Shown here: positions 52,101 through 63,459 of the stretch, in pieces | Numbering within the stretch: position 1 is the first letter of the stretch | Layout of the letters: every line of letters starts with the position of its first letter | NCBI RefSeq assembly: GCF_026914265.1 | Contig: NC_069124.1 | Location: 12,045,723 to 12,109,722, forward strand | Origin: Mya arenaria | Lineage: Eukaryota; Mollusca; Bivalvia; Myida; Myidae | Length of the DNA stretch: 64,000 nt | Direction of reading: 5' to 3' | Translations under genes and position numbers: made by a program | Notes under the pieces: generated by a model | What the model was told of the DNA's origin: nothing | What the model saw: only the letters and a program-made list of their open reading frames with translations | Database searches by the model: none

Positions 52101-52602
52101 GTTTAGATGTTAGGGATTGGAAGAATCCCGTATAACACGTCTATTATTTTAGACTAGCGCTCTGGATGTTGATGGGTAAGTAGTAACATTGTTAATTATA
52201 AAATTATTCAACATAAAGAGAATAAATTTGGTACACCATGACCATACAGCCAATCAGCCCACATTGGCAGACCAATTAGCTCAAATTTTCAGTGTTTTGT
52301 CTTAAAATGACAATGTAGGTAGACCCTAAAATTATGGCGAGATTGACATCTGGGAATAGCCATAATTGATCAGTTTACCATGACCACATTTTATCTAAGG
52401 GTTTAACTTACTAATTACATACTTAAAGACTTACTAAATGCCCATACACGTCGTTCGGGTTGTCATAAAACATAGAATTGAGAATGTCTTCCATTTTCGC
52501 TGGAACTCCATTTTCTGCATAAAATTGTGCAGCTTTTTGTTTTAACTCGTAAAGTTCTCGAGCTTCCTTTACGCTTGCCATAGTTTTTTCTGTGGTAGCC
52601 AT
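34096..52602 (-). CDS. ENO4: Enolase 4 (ENO4), 12 exons
   Basis: Exons in coding order: 52602-52435, 49302-49174, 48895-48702, 46624-46487, 44293-44116, 43691-43563, 43154-43092, 40648-40484, 36710-36585, 36286-36091, 35138-35071 and 34323-34096. All phases join, giving 593 residues. The start MATTEKTMASVKEARELYEL leads into a Dpy-30/RIIa-like segment (DILNSMF...VYGHLANYF). A Lys/Gly-rich linker follows (KSGK joined to GGKGGKGG). The enolase part includes YRMPLPMVTIFQSGRAAPGK, LYLGLNLAGHEIFDY, EKGKYEVVTG, AIIAIIDPFRKQ and GGASRGERVSKLNRLISLEL; these match vertebrate ENO4 as I recall it. The tail is Pro/Glu-rich. Enolases interconvert 2-phosphoglycerate and phosphoenolpyruvate; ENO4 is associated with the sperm tail in mammals. 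Several catalytic positions differ from classical enolase (Lys345 to Glu, His373 to Thr, yeast numbering), so activity is uncertain. Introns hold foldback elements, a SINE-like copy and (TA)n tracts. Confidence 0.92.
34678..34916. mobile_element. Small foldback element in the last ENO4 intron
   Basis: Ends GCCTGGTGAC at 34678 and, inverted, at 34916. Internal inverted similarity includes tatcatttgaa near 34705 against ttcaaatgacat near 34881. A related sequence (attttggtatcatttgaaag) occurs at 52879, with a ttcaaatgaaaacc arm near 53091. No clear target duplication and no coding capacity. Confidence 0.55.
39326..39667. mobile_element. TTAA-flanked foldback element in an ENO4 intron
   Basis: Third member of the family at 6442 and 26169. 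It starts GCTGCACTCTCACAGATTGA after TTAA (39322-39325) and ends gggagagtgcaga before TTAA (39668-39671). The interior is clearly related (catatcagactgcttacaaa; tttgtcagcagtcttatatc) but more diverged. It lies in the intron between the exons at 36585 and 40484. Confidence 0.78.
41060..41168 (-). repeat. tRNA-derived SINE-like head
   Basis: On the minus strand gtggcctagctataaaggtg resembles an A box and ggttgtgggtttgagcccca a B box, about 30 nt apart, as in tRNA-derived SINEs. No cloverleaf was confirmed. It lies in an ENO4 intron. Confidence 0.45.
45546..45819 (-). CDS. Candidate alternative 3' terminal exon of ENO4
   Basis: Lies in the intron between ENO4 exons 4 and 5. After an AG at 45821-45820 the frame fits exon 4 (AA plus T gives Asn). 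It encodes a basic stretch (VKETVKKGKVSARLKKGSLR) and ends at a stop at 45546. AATAAA on the minus strand lies about 70 nt further on (45472-45477). Exon 4 also joins exon 5 in frame without it, so this may be an alternative last exon giving a short form without the enolase barrel. The acceptor has a poor pyrimidine tract. It could also be chance. Confidence 0.3.
46073..46117. repeat. (TA)n microsatellite in ENO4 intron 4
   Basis: About 45 bp of TA. Confidence 0.97.
46338..46356. repeat. Poly-C run in ENO4 intron 4
   Basis: About 18 consecutive C followed by ggg. Such runs are prone to sequencing-length error. Confidence 0.9.
47405..47925. repeat. Large imperfect palindrome in ENO4 intron 3
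   Basis: The left arm 47405-47650 pairs with the right arm about 47680-47925. Examples are cagataaattacgtcataaa against tatgacctaatttatcttgt, ggaaggcatcattttgcttc against agcaaaatgttgccttccga, and atgaaacatggcgcagtcta against tagacagccgtttgtttcat. Each arm is about 240 bp with a short centre. No coding frame. Probably a foldback mobile element. Confidence 0.8.
50588..51024. mobile_element. Inverted-repeat element with 9-bp target duplication (ENO4 intron 1)
   Basis: Perfect 27-bp terminal inverted repeats at 50591-50617 (starting GGACCTATAAACCATGGATT) and 50997-51023. The flanks carry the direct repeat TGGTCCGAT at 50579-50587 and 51025-51033. Element length 437 bp with no coding capacity. 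A 9-bp duplication is typical of Mutator-like elements, while hAT gives 8 bp; the class is an inference. Confidence 0.85.
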
Positions 52603-53753
52603 AGTTAATTGTTAAATAAAAAGAATCTAGGACAATATTTTGCACCAAAATAAAAATGTAAACATCAAAAAGCAGCGTCGTCCATGTTCCCAGGATACGG
52701 TGTCCAAGATATTATATTATCATGAAAATAACAAAAGGCTGAAGTCAACAGTTATTGTTTATGTGTTTTAAGATTCCATTTGCGTAAATTATCTGTTCAT
52801 ACAGCTATACTGTATTGCATGCGAGGTACTAGACATGTTGAGCATGCGTTCAAATCGCATTTAAGACGACCCCATCTTATTTTGGTATCATTTGAAAGGA
52901 GTTTATGTGCAAGAAAAGAACTATAGAATAAGACAGAACTTAATGCAACAAACAAGCTTTTTGACGTTGGCCTGCATATATGCAAGTTCAAAAGAAATAT
53001 ATAGACCAAAAATACAAACCATAATAACATAATGAAACGTGTAGTTTGGTTATTTAAAAAATAAAATAGTAATCAGCAACCAATGGCCTTTCAAATGAAA
53101 ACCATAATTTACATTTGGGGTACTTTAATTTAACAGGCATCGCATTTTTAAAACTAAATATTGTTAATTAATAAGAAAAGAACTAGCTTATCTGTGGCTC
53201 GGATCGCTTAAATCATAAATGAACAAATACAAAGACATGTATTTCTGAGCAACGTTAAAAGAAAACCACCATCTTCCCCCTCCAATAAAAAATATAAAAA
53301 ATAGTCCAAGTTAATTTTTAAGCCAATATCGGAAAAAAGTAATAAAATACGTTCAAAATGCACCATTTCGGACTAGAAATTGTTAAAACATTTTAAACCT
53401 TATAAATTCTAGTTCTGACGGAGGGGCGAAAGTCAAAAGGTTACGCCCCCTCTAACGTCGAATTCTGCGTACCATACTTGAATTGAAGGAATTAAATGTA
53501 AAATGGAGGGACTAGTCCAGTAGTGAACAGTAACCAACGCCATCTTAACGCCACAGCATGAATGCAATGAAAAATACGGTAAAATAAATGTATCAGTTAC
53601 TATAAAATTATGTCTGCTAAAATAGCTGGTACGAAATGAAAACTGATAAACACGGCAAAAGGCTTTTTTAGATTCTTTGGTCTATATTTTTTCAAGGTTC
53701 AGTGCAAATGTCATCCATGTTTTAATGATACAGCAGTCTTTGATAACGTCAGA
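52603..53753. other. Spacer between ENO4 start and the FAS1 gene 3' end
   Basis: The upstream side of ENO4 starts here; no clear TATA box seen. It contains the foldback-like sequence at about 52879-53105 (see 34678). Nothing else recognised. Confidence 0.5.
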
Positions 53754-55121
53754 TTAGCCGTTGATTAGATTCTGGAGAAGATCGGTTGGGAAGATGATGT
53801 GGTCGATGGCATGGATCACACCGTTACTTGCCGCTATGTCCTTCTCAACAACCTTAGCGTGGTCCACCATCATGCCTAAATGTTGAATAAAAGAACATTG
53901 TATATAGACTTTGATTCTCAAACAGACAAATCGTGGTATACATGTATAGCTAGAGTCAGATAAGAAAATAATGGAGAAGTTAATATCAAACATTATTGAC
54001 GAATGTGATAGATAAAAAAGACGAAAATTGAGCAACAGTTTACACTGATAAGATTTTGCCCCTGATTCTTGTTGGAGAAGTTGCTAATTTGTCGAGATCA
54101 TTTAGTGGAGGTTTCCCAGTTAACCAAATTGATAATGTTACAATATTCTTTTATATTTATTTATGATTCAGAAATACTATCATATCATTGGTCAACTGAT
54201 TGCTTGAATGACAACTGGAGAATGCGGGTTCTAGACTACAAACAGAAGCAATGTGTTCATGTTATATCATTTGCGTATTCTTTGTGATATTTATATAAAA
54301 AAAATCCAGTTGAAGGTTTTTTGTACTTATTAAAAGTGACACATCAACTTATCATGTTTTCGGGACAAATAATTCGGGAAAATGGTTACGATATCACCTG
54401 TCGCGTCAACTGTAATGTTTATTTGGGAGTTATGAAGGGTGAACAACTTGTCTCCGTCATGAAGGTTGTAGCTTGTCCTCCGACCGGGAACCATGTGATA
54501 CTTGAACACTTCTGAAAAATGGAAGTTTACTATATAAAGGTATGCTAGCAGAATACATTAGACATGTCATATAACCAACGTTTCGATTTCACTCAATGAG
54601 TTGTTACGTTGTACATGTTTCACTTCAATCAATTAATCAATCAATCAATCAAGCAATCAAATAAGCAATCAGTCAGTCAGTCAGTCAGTCAGTCAGTCGG
54701 TTGGTCGGTCGGTACGTCAGTCAGTAAAACAATCAATCCACCAATCAATCCACCAACCAACCGATCTCTTCATGTCCACCATGACTGGAGATATGCATGT
54801 TATATACAAAAAAATAAGAATAAGTATATGTTACATCTCAAGTAATACAATATTTAGATCAGAATTATGGTGATGCATTCAACACAATCATATACAGTAT
54901 ATGGACCATCATACGTAATGATAAGTAGGATATTGACGTGGAATATCTAATTCAATCGTTGGTGAATTTATACGAGTGTTTGATGAAAAAAGATCGTCTT
55001 TGTTTAGCAGTGGTATGAGGAGACCGGGTAAAAGAAAATAAATCTTGATCCAAAAGTCAGCGAGGAATGGTGCCCCAAACTCAAGAATGTCGTATATACA
55101 TGATGATGATGCGTTATACGG

Positions 55122-55159
<38 letters not shown>

Positions 55160-56875
55160 CGAACAATATGTTCATTTTTCAATCGCTCAGCCATTTAATT
55201 GTAAGACACACACTCCTTGAAATAATGCAATCATGAAGCTATGTAAACATGAAAAGTAGGACACACCGTGATAAATCATTTGCGCATTTGGCATATTCGG
55301 GCGGATGCCATTCAGTGCAGAATAACGACCAAAGGCTAGGTTTGTAGGGGCAAAAAGAGTGAACTCCGTATCTGAAATTATACAAAAATATTTTATCAAG
55401 TTAATCGCTAAAATGACTTTTTTCACGTCTTGTTTAGGCCAACGAAATGTACGTTTAGTATAGTTGTTAAACGTTGAGAAAAAACTCAATGCATTTCGCA
55501 GAACGGCGTACAATCAATTTAAAGTTTATTTATGCGCAACAGTTAAACGATTATTCATAAACCAATTGAATAACACTTTAATGAAATAATGTCCGAGTGC
55601 TTAGAATGTGTGTTTACCAGCTAACCAACTAATAATACTTTTTTTTTATCTTGACCCTCTTCTAAAATTTAAGCAAAATAGCCATAAATCATTGATTTAT
55701 TAAATATCAAATTACTACGTGAACTTGTTACTTAATACAGCCAGAACGCGTAGTTGTGTATACTTGATTACCTTCTAAAATGTGTGTTAGATTGTTAAGC
55801 AGCAGAGCCAAGAACATGTCCTGAAATAAATCGTCCCTGAGAACGAGGTTTGCGGCGATGTTGTGAGTGCCGAACACGGGTGGCGTGAGCACGGAATCGA
55901 TCACGTGAACCACACCATTTCTGCATATGACGTCGGAGCTGTTACCAGGTACAGGACGAGTCGAGTTGTTGATCAGAACGTTCTGAACATAAAACGGTTT
56001 GAAATATGTATGTGTATACCATTTTCTGCTCGAGGGGTTAAATTAACCTGTGTATCAATCTGTTTTCAATTTCCGACGACGATACTTATTTTCACAAAAG
56101 TATTTACTATTTTTAGTCAATAATAAAACAAATATTTTTTAGGCATTATACAGTTATAAATTAATAACAGTGTTTCGTTTTAGAGATAAAATTCCAGAAT
56201 CGTTACCCCTCCAAAACCAGTAAATCTCATCGGCTGTCCTTCTAGTGTATCAGCCTTGTGCTGTTGTAGAAGTTGTGGTAGCACGTTAAACCCAGGAATC
56301 ACGTGGTACTGGAGAATCTGCTTCTTCAAGATTGGCTCGTGAGCTAGCGTTCCCATCAGGTTCACGTCAACCTTACTGAAAGCGGCGTTCGTGGGAGCCA
56401 TGACGGTATATGACGATCCTTAAATTAATATACTAATTAATATAAACATAGAAGTGATTTTGATGCAGTCCGAAGGAAAATGATATCAATTCAACGCGTC
56501 ATCCGTCTAAGAGTATGCTATCCACCACTAGCTTGCCAGCTGTACATCTGATAGATCTTCGAGTAACTAATTAGTAGTCTAATGGGTTCGATTCTGTTCT
56601 TGCATAAACATTAATATTTCATATTTATGAGGTATTTCCTTCAGGAAAGTGTTGATTTTCGTTATTTAGTATGTGACATTAATAATTTATTCAAAGTAGC
56701 TACCTGTGTTTGACAAAGCAGAATTCATGTTTGTCTCTGTAAGGAGCTGAACGAGATCGGTGAGGCCCATATCTGTCATACATTGCATCAAGTTCCTATC
56801 CGTGTATCGCTTCTCTACTGCAGTAACACTTACAACCAACCCACAAACCAACACAAATCCCCGAAACAAGTCCAT
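53754..56875 (-). CDS. Secreted two-domain fasciclin (FAS1) protein
   Basis: Six exons, all in phase: 56875-56704, 56418-56207, 55982-55772, 55371-55267, 54511-54398 and 53875-53754, giving 311 residues. The start MDLFRGFVLVCGLVVSVTAV is a clear signal peptide. FAS1 domain 1 (about 33-163) has YTVMAPTNAAFSK, ILQYHVIPG and NGVVHVIDSVLTPP. FAS1 domain 2 (about 170-305) has FTLFAPTNLAF, VFKYHMVPG and NGVIHAIDHIIFP. These are the classical FAS1 start, YH and end motifs. N-glycosylation sequons include NST, NSS, NLT and NIT. No membrane anchor or EMI domain, so it is shorter than the four-domain TGFBI/periostin type. FAS1 proteins act in cell adhesion and extracellular matrix; the partner here is unknown. 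The (GTT)n tract lies in an intron. Confidence 0.92.
54627..54770. repeat. Tetranucleotide repeat block (AATC/AGTC/GGTC)
   Basis: Successive runs of caat-, agtc-, ggtc- and ccaa-type units in an intron of the FAS1 gene. Confidence 0.9.
55121..55159. repeat. (GTT)13 microsatellite
   Basis: Thirteen uninterrupted GTT units in the intron between FAS1 exons 4 and 5. A poly-Gln reading on the minus strand is an artefact of the repeat. Confidence 0.95.
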
Positions 56876-57466
56876 GCTGATGTGTGGAAAAAGTGATATT
56901 GTGCGTTACAGTTCTAATTGTCTCTGAACCTTTTATGTCAAAGTCATGTGAACAGGGCAGGTTTGGTTATGTTAAAGATAAGGAGTGTTATATCGCAGTC
57001 GCTTGTATAAGAGTTCTCATTTTTAAACATATGCCTTAGTGATTGTTATGCCGAAGCACAAATACCATTTTAAATGTGATACAAGAACAAAAATCACACA
57101 GTGATCACAAAATGCAACATTTTTACGGATCGCACAGCAATGAGTTAAAAGACAATTTTCTTTTTTAAAAGGTGAAATACATTTTGATCTGACAACCGAG
57201 TTCAACAGAAATACTGTTTCTTTTATGCTTAAATTTTAGAAAATATCGATTTAATTGGCGTTAATTGGAAACTAGTATGAGTAAGTGAACATTGTCACGT
57301 CATTCTGCTGACGTCATTTTAAACAAATCTATTAGCACAGGGAAAGTATTAAAATTGAAAATAACATGATATTTCATCGAAAAAACACAACAAAATTCAC
57401 CGAAATGTGTTTATGAGTATTAAATCGATTGCGCGTAATCGATTCCTCGAATACCATTCTGTTCAT
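56876..57466. other. 5' flank of the FAS1 gene
   Basis: Presumed promoter and 5' UTR side of the minus-strand FAS1 gene; no firm core motif identified. No other gene seen. Confidence 0.45.
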
Positions 57467-57470
57467 TTAA

Positions 57471-59062
57471 CCCCTGTCACACAACGGCCGCGTTCCCACG
57501 GCGTCTAATAAACGGCTTGAGCGATGATTTATTATATGTGATATTTAAAATAAGATCACTCACTCTCTCACTCTCCACTCACTCACTCACACACACCACC
57601 AACTCACAGAAATAACCCACCCACCATTATTTATATTTGTACATACTTAAAACCAATTATCCGTAACAGTACTATATGGAAATAAGAATCAGTACAATGT
57701 TCATAAGTGAACGACTTTATTACATACGTAGGGGTGGATATTTTTTAACTTCTACGCAAATACATAGCAATACGGAGGAAAATAAACCCAGTAGTTGGAG
57801 TAGGAACGCCAATACGAGTTTGCACAATCTGAGGTATATATTAATTGATAATGATAAAGGTCATATGTTCGTCCATATAACATGCAATGCTACTTGGTAT
57901 ATTTCTGCCATTTAACTAAATTTACTGCTAGAGCAGTGCAGGCATAAGGGAGAAAACCGCACTAAATCATTTATGTATCGTATATCTGAATTTCCTCCCT
58001 GTGGTATATTATTTATAGAACTATTATGCCATATTGCTCCATTGAAGTCAACCCAGAACTGCAAGGAATTTTCCAGTTTGTAGGAGTTCTCCCTTTCATA
58101 TCCGCGTTTTATGCATGTGTTTAACTGCTCATATACGCTAATATACGATAAAATCTTTCATATTCGTACATAAACTTCTTTTAATTCCAGGTATATTCCA
58201 CAGTCTGATTTTTATTGAATCTGGTACTTTCGAGTATGATGTTCAACTCCACATGGACTCAGTTGATTGTTTTTGGTCTATAACAAACGACTTTAGCTAA
58301 AGCTCAAGCCTAAAAATCAAGAACAAAAATTTGCACGCAGTGGAATCGCAAGCATCGTCGTGGCAACGCAATGCAATCGCCAGTGAACTCGTTGAGATCG
58401 CATAGAACGCCGCATGATGGCACGCACTTTCAGCATACCCAAAATCAACGTACGGCGTTCTCTGAGATGACACTGCGTCTCTATCGCACACAAACGTCGC
58501 GTATAAGGCGCTTACAAGGATTTTTTTTACTGCGCTCTTACAACGATTGTACTGAGCCGCTATGTCGAACATTGCGTTTCCAATGCGCTTCTTACGCGTC
58601 AATCGGCGTTTGCATGATAATAAAGTGAATGAACCAACACCACAAAATAATATAAAGGAATTATGCATGCAAATAAACATTCATTTGGCCATTTTTTAAT
58701 GATGTGCAATATAGTAGGTACAATAGGTACAATATAGTAGGTAGTGCAAAACAACACACCGTCAGCGCAGTGTGAGCGCTGTGAAAGCGCCGTGCATATG
58801 CAGTGCGCGCGCCATGACAGCTCGATGCAAGCAGTAGAAGCGCTGTGATGACGCCCTGAGAGCGCAGACAATTACCAACTAGAACTCCGAAGGACCGCTG
58901 TAGAACGCCATGGAGCTCCGAATGAACGTCAAGGTCGCCGGTAGGGCGCAGTGACATCATCATCTTCATGAAAAATATCATTTCTTCTAGCGATCTCACG
59001 GCGCTCTGAGAAGTTTAACAACGCCGTTAATTCGCAGTGGCAACGCGGGTGTGACGGGGGCT
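57471..59062. mobile_element. 1.6-kb TTAA-flanked inverted-repeat element
   Basis: The left end CCCCTGTCACACAACGGCCG and the inverted right end GCCCCCGTCACACCCGCGTT form imperfect terminal repeats of about 50 bp (arms also share cgcgtt-cccac and taacgg). They are bounded by TTAA at 57467-57470 and 59063-59066. The two flanking parts of the interior (about 58330-58620 and 58760-59040) are unusually GC-rich with recurrent gcgctgtga and aacgc-type words. The middle is AT-rich. No transposase frame seen, so non-autonomous. TTAA suggests piggyBac or Kolobok type (inference). Confidence 0.78.
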
Positions 59063-59066
59063 TTAA

Positions 59067-59501
59067 TTGACGGTCAATCTAAGTTTGTAGATAGAAATTA
59101 ATATGTAACTTGCACTGTTCACATTTTTTGTGTAAACAAAAAAGCCAAATTCCCTCTATCCAATAGTCTATGATTTAATTCAATCAATATCATTTGAGTG
59201 TAAACAGCATTACAGTTACTAGTAAACCTTATTCAGTCCTACAGTTTATGCCGCTACAGAGTATCAAGCTGATGCTCGGGCTTATCAGTGGAACTAATCT
59301 ACCATAGCTGTAAACTGACCACTTGACCCTTTCACTGCTGGGAACTGTTTGCCTGACTAATTTGATTGTAACAGCTGTTCTTGTCTTGAGACTTGGGCCA
59401 TTTTATGTTAGGAGGTTTTTCTTGGTATTTCAACTTTCGCTAACTTGATTATTAAAATAATATTATTATCGAATGCTTTTGTATAAATTTTGTTTATCAT
59501 A

Positions 59502-59548
<47 letters not shown>

Positions 59549-62500
59549 CGGTAGTCCAAAATCCACTATACTGACGTCCATCAAGTATCATTGTGCAATG
59601 TTTAAATGACGTCATAAAACAAGTTTGTCATGAAGATAACATTTATTACGAAATCATGTGTCTTTTAAGTAATTTAAACCATTGATATAAAATTATAATA
59701 TATTAATAACGTGCTGATCCGGAATGTCTTATTCAACTGTTGTTGATGTTTTAAGATTTTGATTTCAGTCAGTAAGCGCCTCGTGGGACTTGAGTCGAAT
59801 TTCATCTCCCCGTGATCAATACGCACTACTAATAAGTTATTACCCTATTATACGATTTTTTAATATGTATATTTCCTTTTCGCAAAGAGAAAATAATATG
59901 GAGAAAATATATATTTCTGGAAAAATTCTCTACATACATTATATTACAGACACATGTAATAAAAGTTCAGTGACTGCTGTGATTATACATTAACTGTGCG
60001 TGTAGACATCAAGTGCAAATGATCAGAAGAAGTTTGATAAATTTAAATATTATATTAAAATAAAATGAGTCATATAACATTCAAATATACTGGTATGATA
60101 TCAAAAGTCCGGACATAGAGGTTTAAGATACATTATTGCTTTGTTGTGATCATTTCTCATATGATGATAATGGCTTAAACTGCTTTGAAACACGTAGTAT
60201 ATATATTGAGATAAGGTAGCAATGTTTTATGATAATTCCAAAAGCAAAGACAAAATAGTTAATGATATATTTATATAGCATATGGAAAGCTTACATGCAG
60301 TGTGTTTAATGTTTAATCACTCTTCTAATGAAGAATGTTCTCACACAACAATGCAAATTAAGAAGAGAAATCTTACAAAGAAAACAAAGGTTGATTTAAC
60401 TGTGTCAGTAAAGAAGATTCTAATCGCTGTTTCAAAAGCTACATTTTAGGAAATGAATTTTATAGAAAATACATAAACGAAGATACACAAACATAAAGAG
60501 GGCTTATATAATTCACATGAAAAGTGGGCAATGATGTTTTTTGAAATGCATTTTGGCAAAGACCACAATGTCAATGTATCAATAGAAACATATGAAAGTT
60601 CAGTTTCAACATCAAGGTAATATAGTGCTCAGATTAAAAAAAGTTATAAGCTGTGTTATAAGTAATAAGAATATCTAAGTGCATCAATATATGACCTTAT
60701 TTCTTGGCAAATAGTTAAAATAGTACATTTCTTTTAATATAACATCTTATGCCCCCAGAAAATGGGGGGACATATAGATTTGCCCTTGGTCGTCTCTGTC
60801 TGTGATTCCGTCTGTAGGTAATATGCCAACTTGTGTCACTTAAAACTCGATTATATCACCTAAAGCCCAGAAACCTCGGGCGCCATTTATGTAAGGAAGT
60901 TTTGCGTCTGGGGTTTCGTTTCCCACTGCACTTAGTAAAACCAGAGTTATTATAATTTAATCAAAAAAGTATTTCACAGGAAAACATACGAACCCCAATC
61001 CAAGTGATGACTTCAGAGTATACAAACTTTAGACTTTATAATTATGAGACTGTTTGCAATTGGATAATGTTGCTATGATTTAATGTTAAATTACGCGTAA
61101 TCATCGTAAAGTGAAAAATAGCAATGTATCAAGTTAGCAGTATTCTTTTCTTGTTCCAAAAATGCAGCAAAAGAAAGTTGTTGTAAAAAAGGCGAAAAAA
61201 ACTATTCTTTACATATAACCATATATAACAAACTTTATTATAACTGCATGAGTGACACTGTTAGATATACATGTAATACATAAATTATACATTTTATAAA
61301 ACCTAAATATCCATTTCATTCAATTGTACATGTCATTGAGCATAATTGGGTTGATATTGATACTTTTGTAGTAAGTAGACATCTTACGTTATCTTAATGT
61401 AAATTATAAATAAAAATCCCATGTATAACGTTATTCCGTTAGAAATTAAATCAAACGATAAGACTGAATATTTTTTTTCTTTTATGTACTTCAATGTTTC
61501 ATTTCTTTGCTATGGAATCAATGATTATCGTGTGTGTTTTTTTTTCATTTTCATGAATAGTTTAAACCTAAAGTAAATGATATACTAGTAAATTGCTTTT
61601 CCATAGTCATCATGAATTTTTGTGCAGAAATCATACTGAAGTTGTATATCCTTCTGACCACCAAATTGACCAGGGAAGAGTGGTTAATGGGCCCCTGCTG
61701 ATAGAAATTGGTTATCTCAATTACATGCATAATAAACACCCAGCTGTGAAGTGAGGCTTCGAAAATGGACCAAAATCCAGAAACCTGGCATAAACTGTAG
61801 GACTGTATTATTTTAGCAAGCTGTATGAAAATGAAGTTGTTGAGTTATTGTTATGGCTAATACCGTTGTTTTTTTCATGGATGTATGTGATCGTTAAACG
61901 CTCATAAATATTGCAGTCTACATAGGCACCAGCATTTCTATCAGAAAGGATCTAGCCACTATCCTATCTGTAGAATCACTATGAAGTAGAATAGAATCGC
62001 AGCTTAAAGCCATTATATTTTGATCACCATCTGATTAACCCAAAACATCAAGTTCATTAAGTTTTCATGCTAAATATGGAGTATAAATAAACCATGTCAA
62101 CGTCAATTTGTCGTAGAAATATATATGACATATTATAATATAATTTTATATATAAAAGAAACAAAAGTTTTAAAACAATGACCTAGCTATATCGGTTGTT
62201 CGTCAGAGCAATTATTATCAGTAACCATCACACTTTTACTTGGCACTTACTTTAGTTTGTCAGGACCCCTATCCAATTTTTATTTTGACGATTCTAAAAC
62301 ACATTTATTTAGGGTGCCGACACAACAGACTCTTTGATATTCCTGGGATAAACAAGCTTTTGGCCAACGGTGGCTATGTTCGGTGCTTGAGTGTTAATTT
62401 GTAAAAATGTTTCCATATACATGTATATTGTCACGAGGATCTTGTGTCGGTATACGATGCTGAGAGAAACATTTGTCTGTGTTAACTTTGCCATAATGTT

Positions 62501-62622
62501 AAATTAATTTTCCGATGTTTGTATTATATAGAACCTGTGACGTCTGTATTCAAGGCTAAGAAGATATGTTTTTTCTTATGCTTAGTAAAGATGTTTTTTC
62601 TTGACATGTAGGAAGGAATCTG
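59067..62622. other. Gene-free AT-rich region
   Basis: No frame with coding character and no exon-like homology recognised. It contains the (ATT)n tract and a diverged dispersed-repeat end at 60750-60840 (tatgcccccagaaaatgggg, then tagatttgcccttggtcg). Confidence 0.55.
59498..59547. repeat. (ATT)n microsatellite
   Basis: About 50 bp of att/tta trinucleotides. Confidence 0.95.
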
Positions 62623-62623
62623 G

Positions 62624-62712
<89 letters not shown>
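62623..62712. repeat. (TA)n microsatellite
   Basis: About 90 bp of TA with one interruption (tgta at 62639). Confidence 0.96.
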
Positions 62713-62714
<2 letters not shown>

Positions 62715-63009
62715 CCTATATTCATGTTCATATTCGCGGTATTGTGTTTTCATGTGCTGAATTCACTTCTTTAATTGCACTATCATCAGTATTATGGTTT
62801 TCAATGTGATCAACATTATGTGTGGATTTGCTACCAGTTTGCATGCATTTCTTCGTATCCAAAAGTAGCTTCCATTTTTGGCTCAGCTATATAATTGTAC
62901 GCATCAAATATATGTATACTTTATAGGCATTCTGTGTTCTTGCCTGTCGTCTTTCGTATAGTGATTGCTTTACACAGCTGATTGTCGTCTTCAAATACAT
63001 GTAAGCGGA

Positions 63010-63445
63010 CCATTTGACTGCATGGCATCAGGCATTTCATTGCTGAATATCAGGACGAGTTCTGGCCCTAGTACCGACCCTTAGGGGCAATCCACTTCTT
63101 AAAGGTGGCCATCCAGACTGGTCGCAAATTCGCATTCAAAAAATGAGCCTTTGTAATCGCTTTTGAAGAATATTTTCTAACCATTTATAAATAGTCTATT
63201 ACAAGAATACCATATATTCCCAGATTGGTTTTAGTAGCCAACTGTATGGAACTTTATCAAATGCAGCCTTGAAGTCCAGATACAATTAATATGCAAGTGT
63301 AAGATTTCCCCTTCGTTTATTGTTAATGACCATATCTAGTTGCATTCGGGTAATCAGGTTGCACATGTGTGAATAGCATGGTCTCTGATCAAAACCCAAT
63401 GGATCACTGAGAATATGTCTAGATCCGAAATACCTTAGACCGCAC
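63010..63445 (-). pseudogene. Decayed LINE (non-LTR) reverse transcriptase fragment
   Basis: On the minus strand, conceptual reading gives ILSDPLGFD-like, LDMVINNKRRGN and YLDFKAAFDKVPYSWLL, followed after frame breaks by a ...RTRPDIQQ-like tail. These match the order of RT blocks in CR1/Jockey-type LINEs (GF-RPG, YLDF-KAFD-VPH, then the SGVPQGSVLGP region). It contains several stops and is not functional. Confidence 0.8.
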
Positions 63446-63459
63446 TATCCATCAAGGTC

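Noticed and set aside
54909..55175. Minus-strand frame starting with a poly-Gln run
   Set aside because: Translation of the (GTT)n microsatellite within a FAS1 intron; no splice support.
58297..58999. Several 85-127-codon frames on both strands
   Set aside because: All lie in the GC-rich shoulders of the TTAA-flanked element, where stop codons are rare by composition; no known domain.
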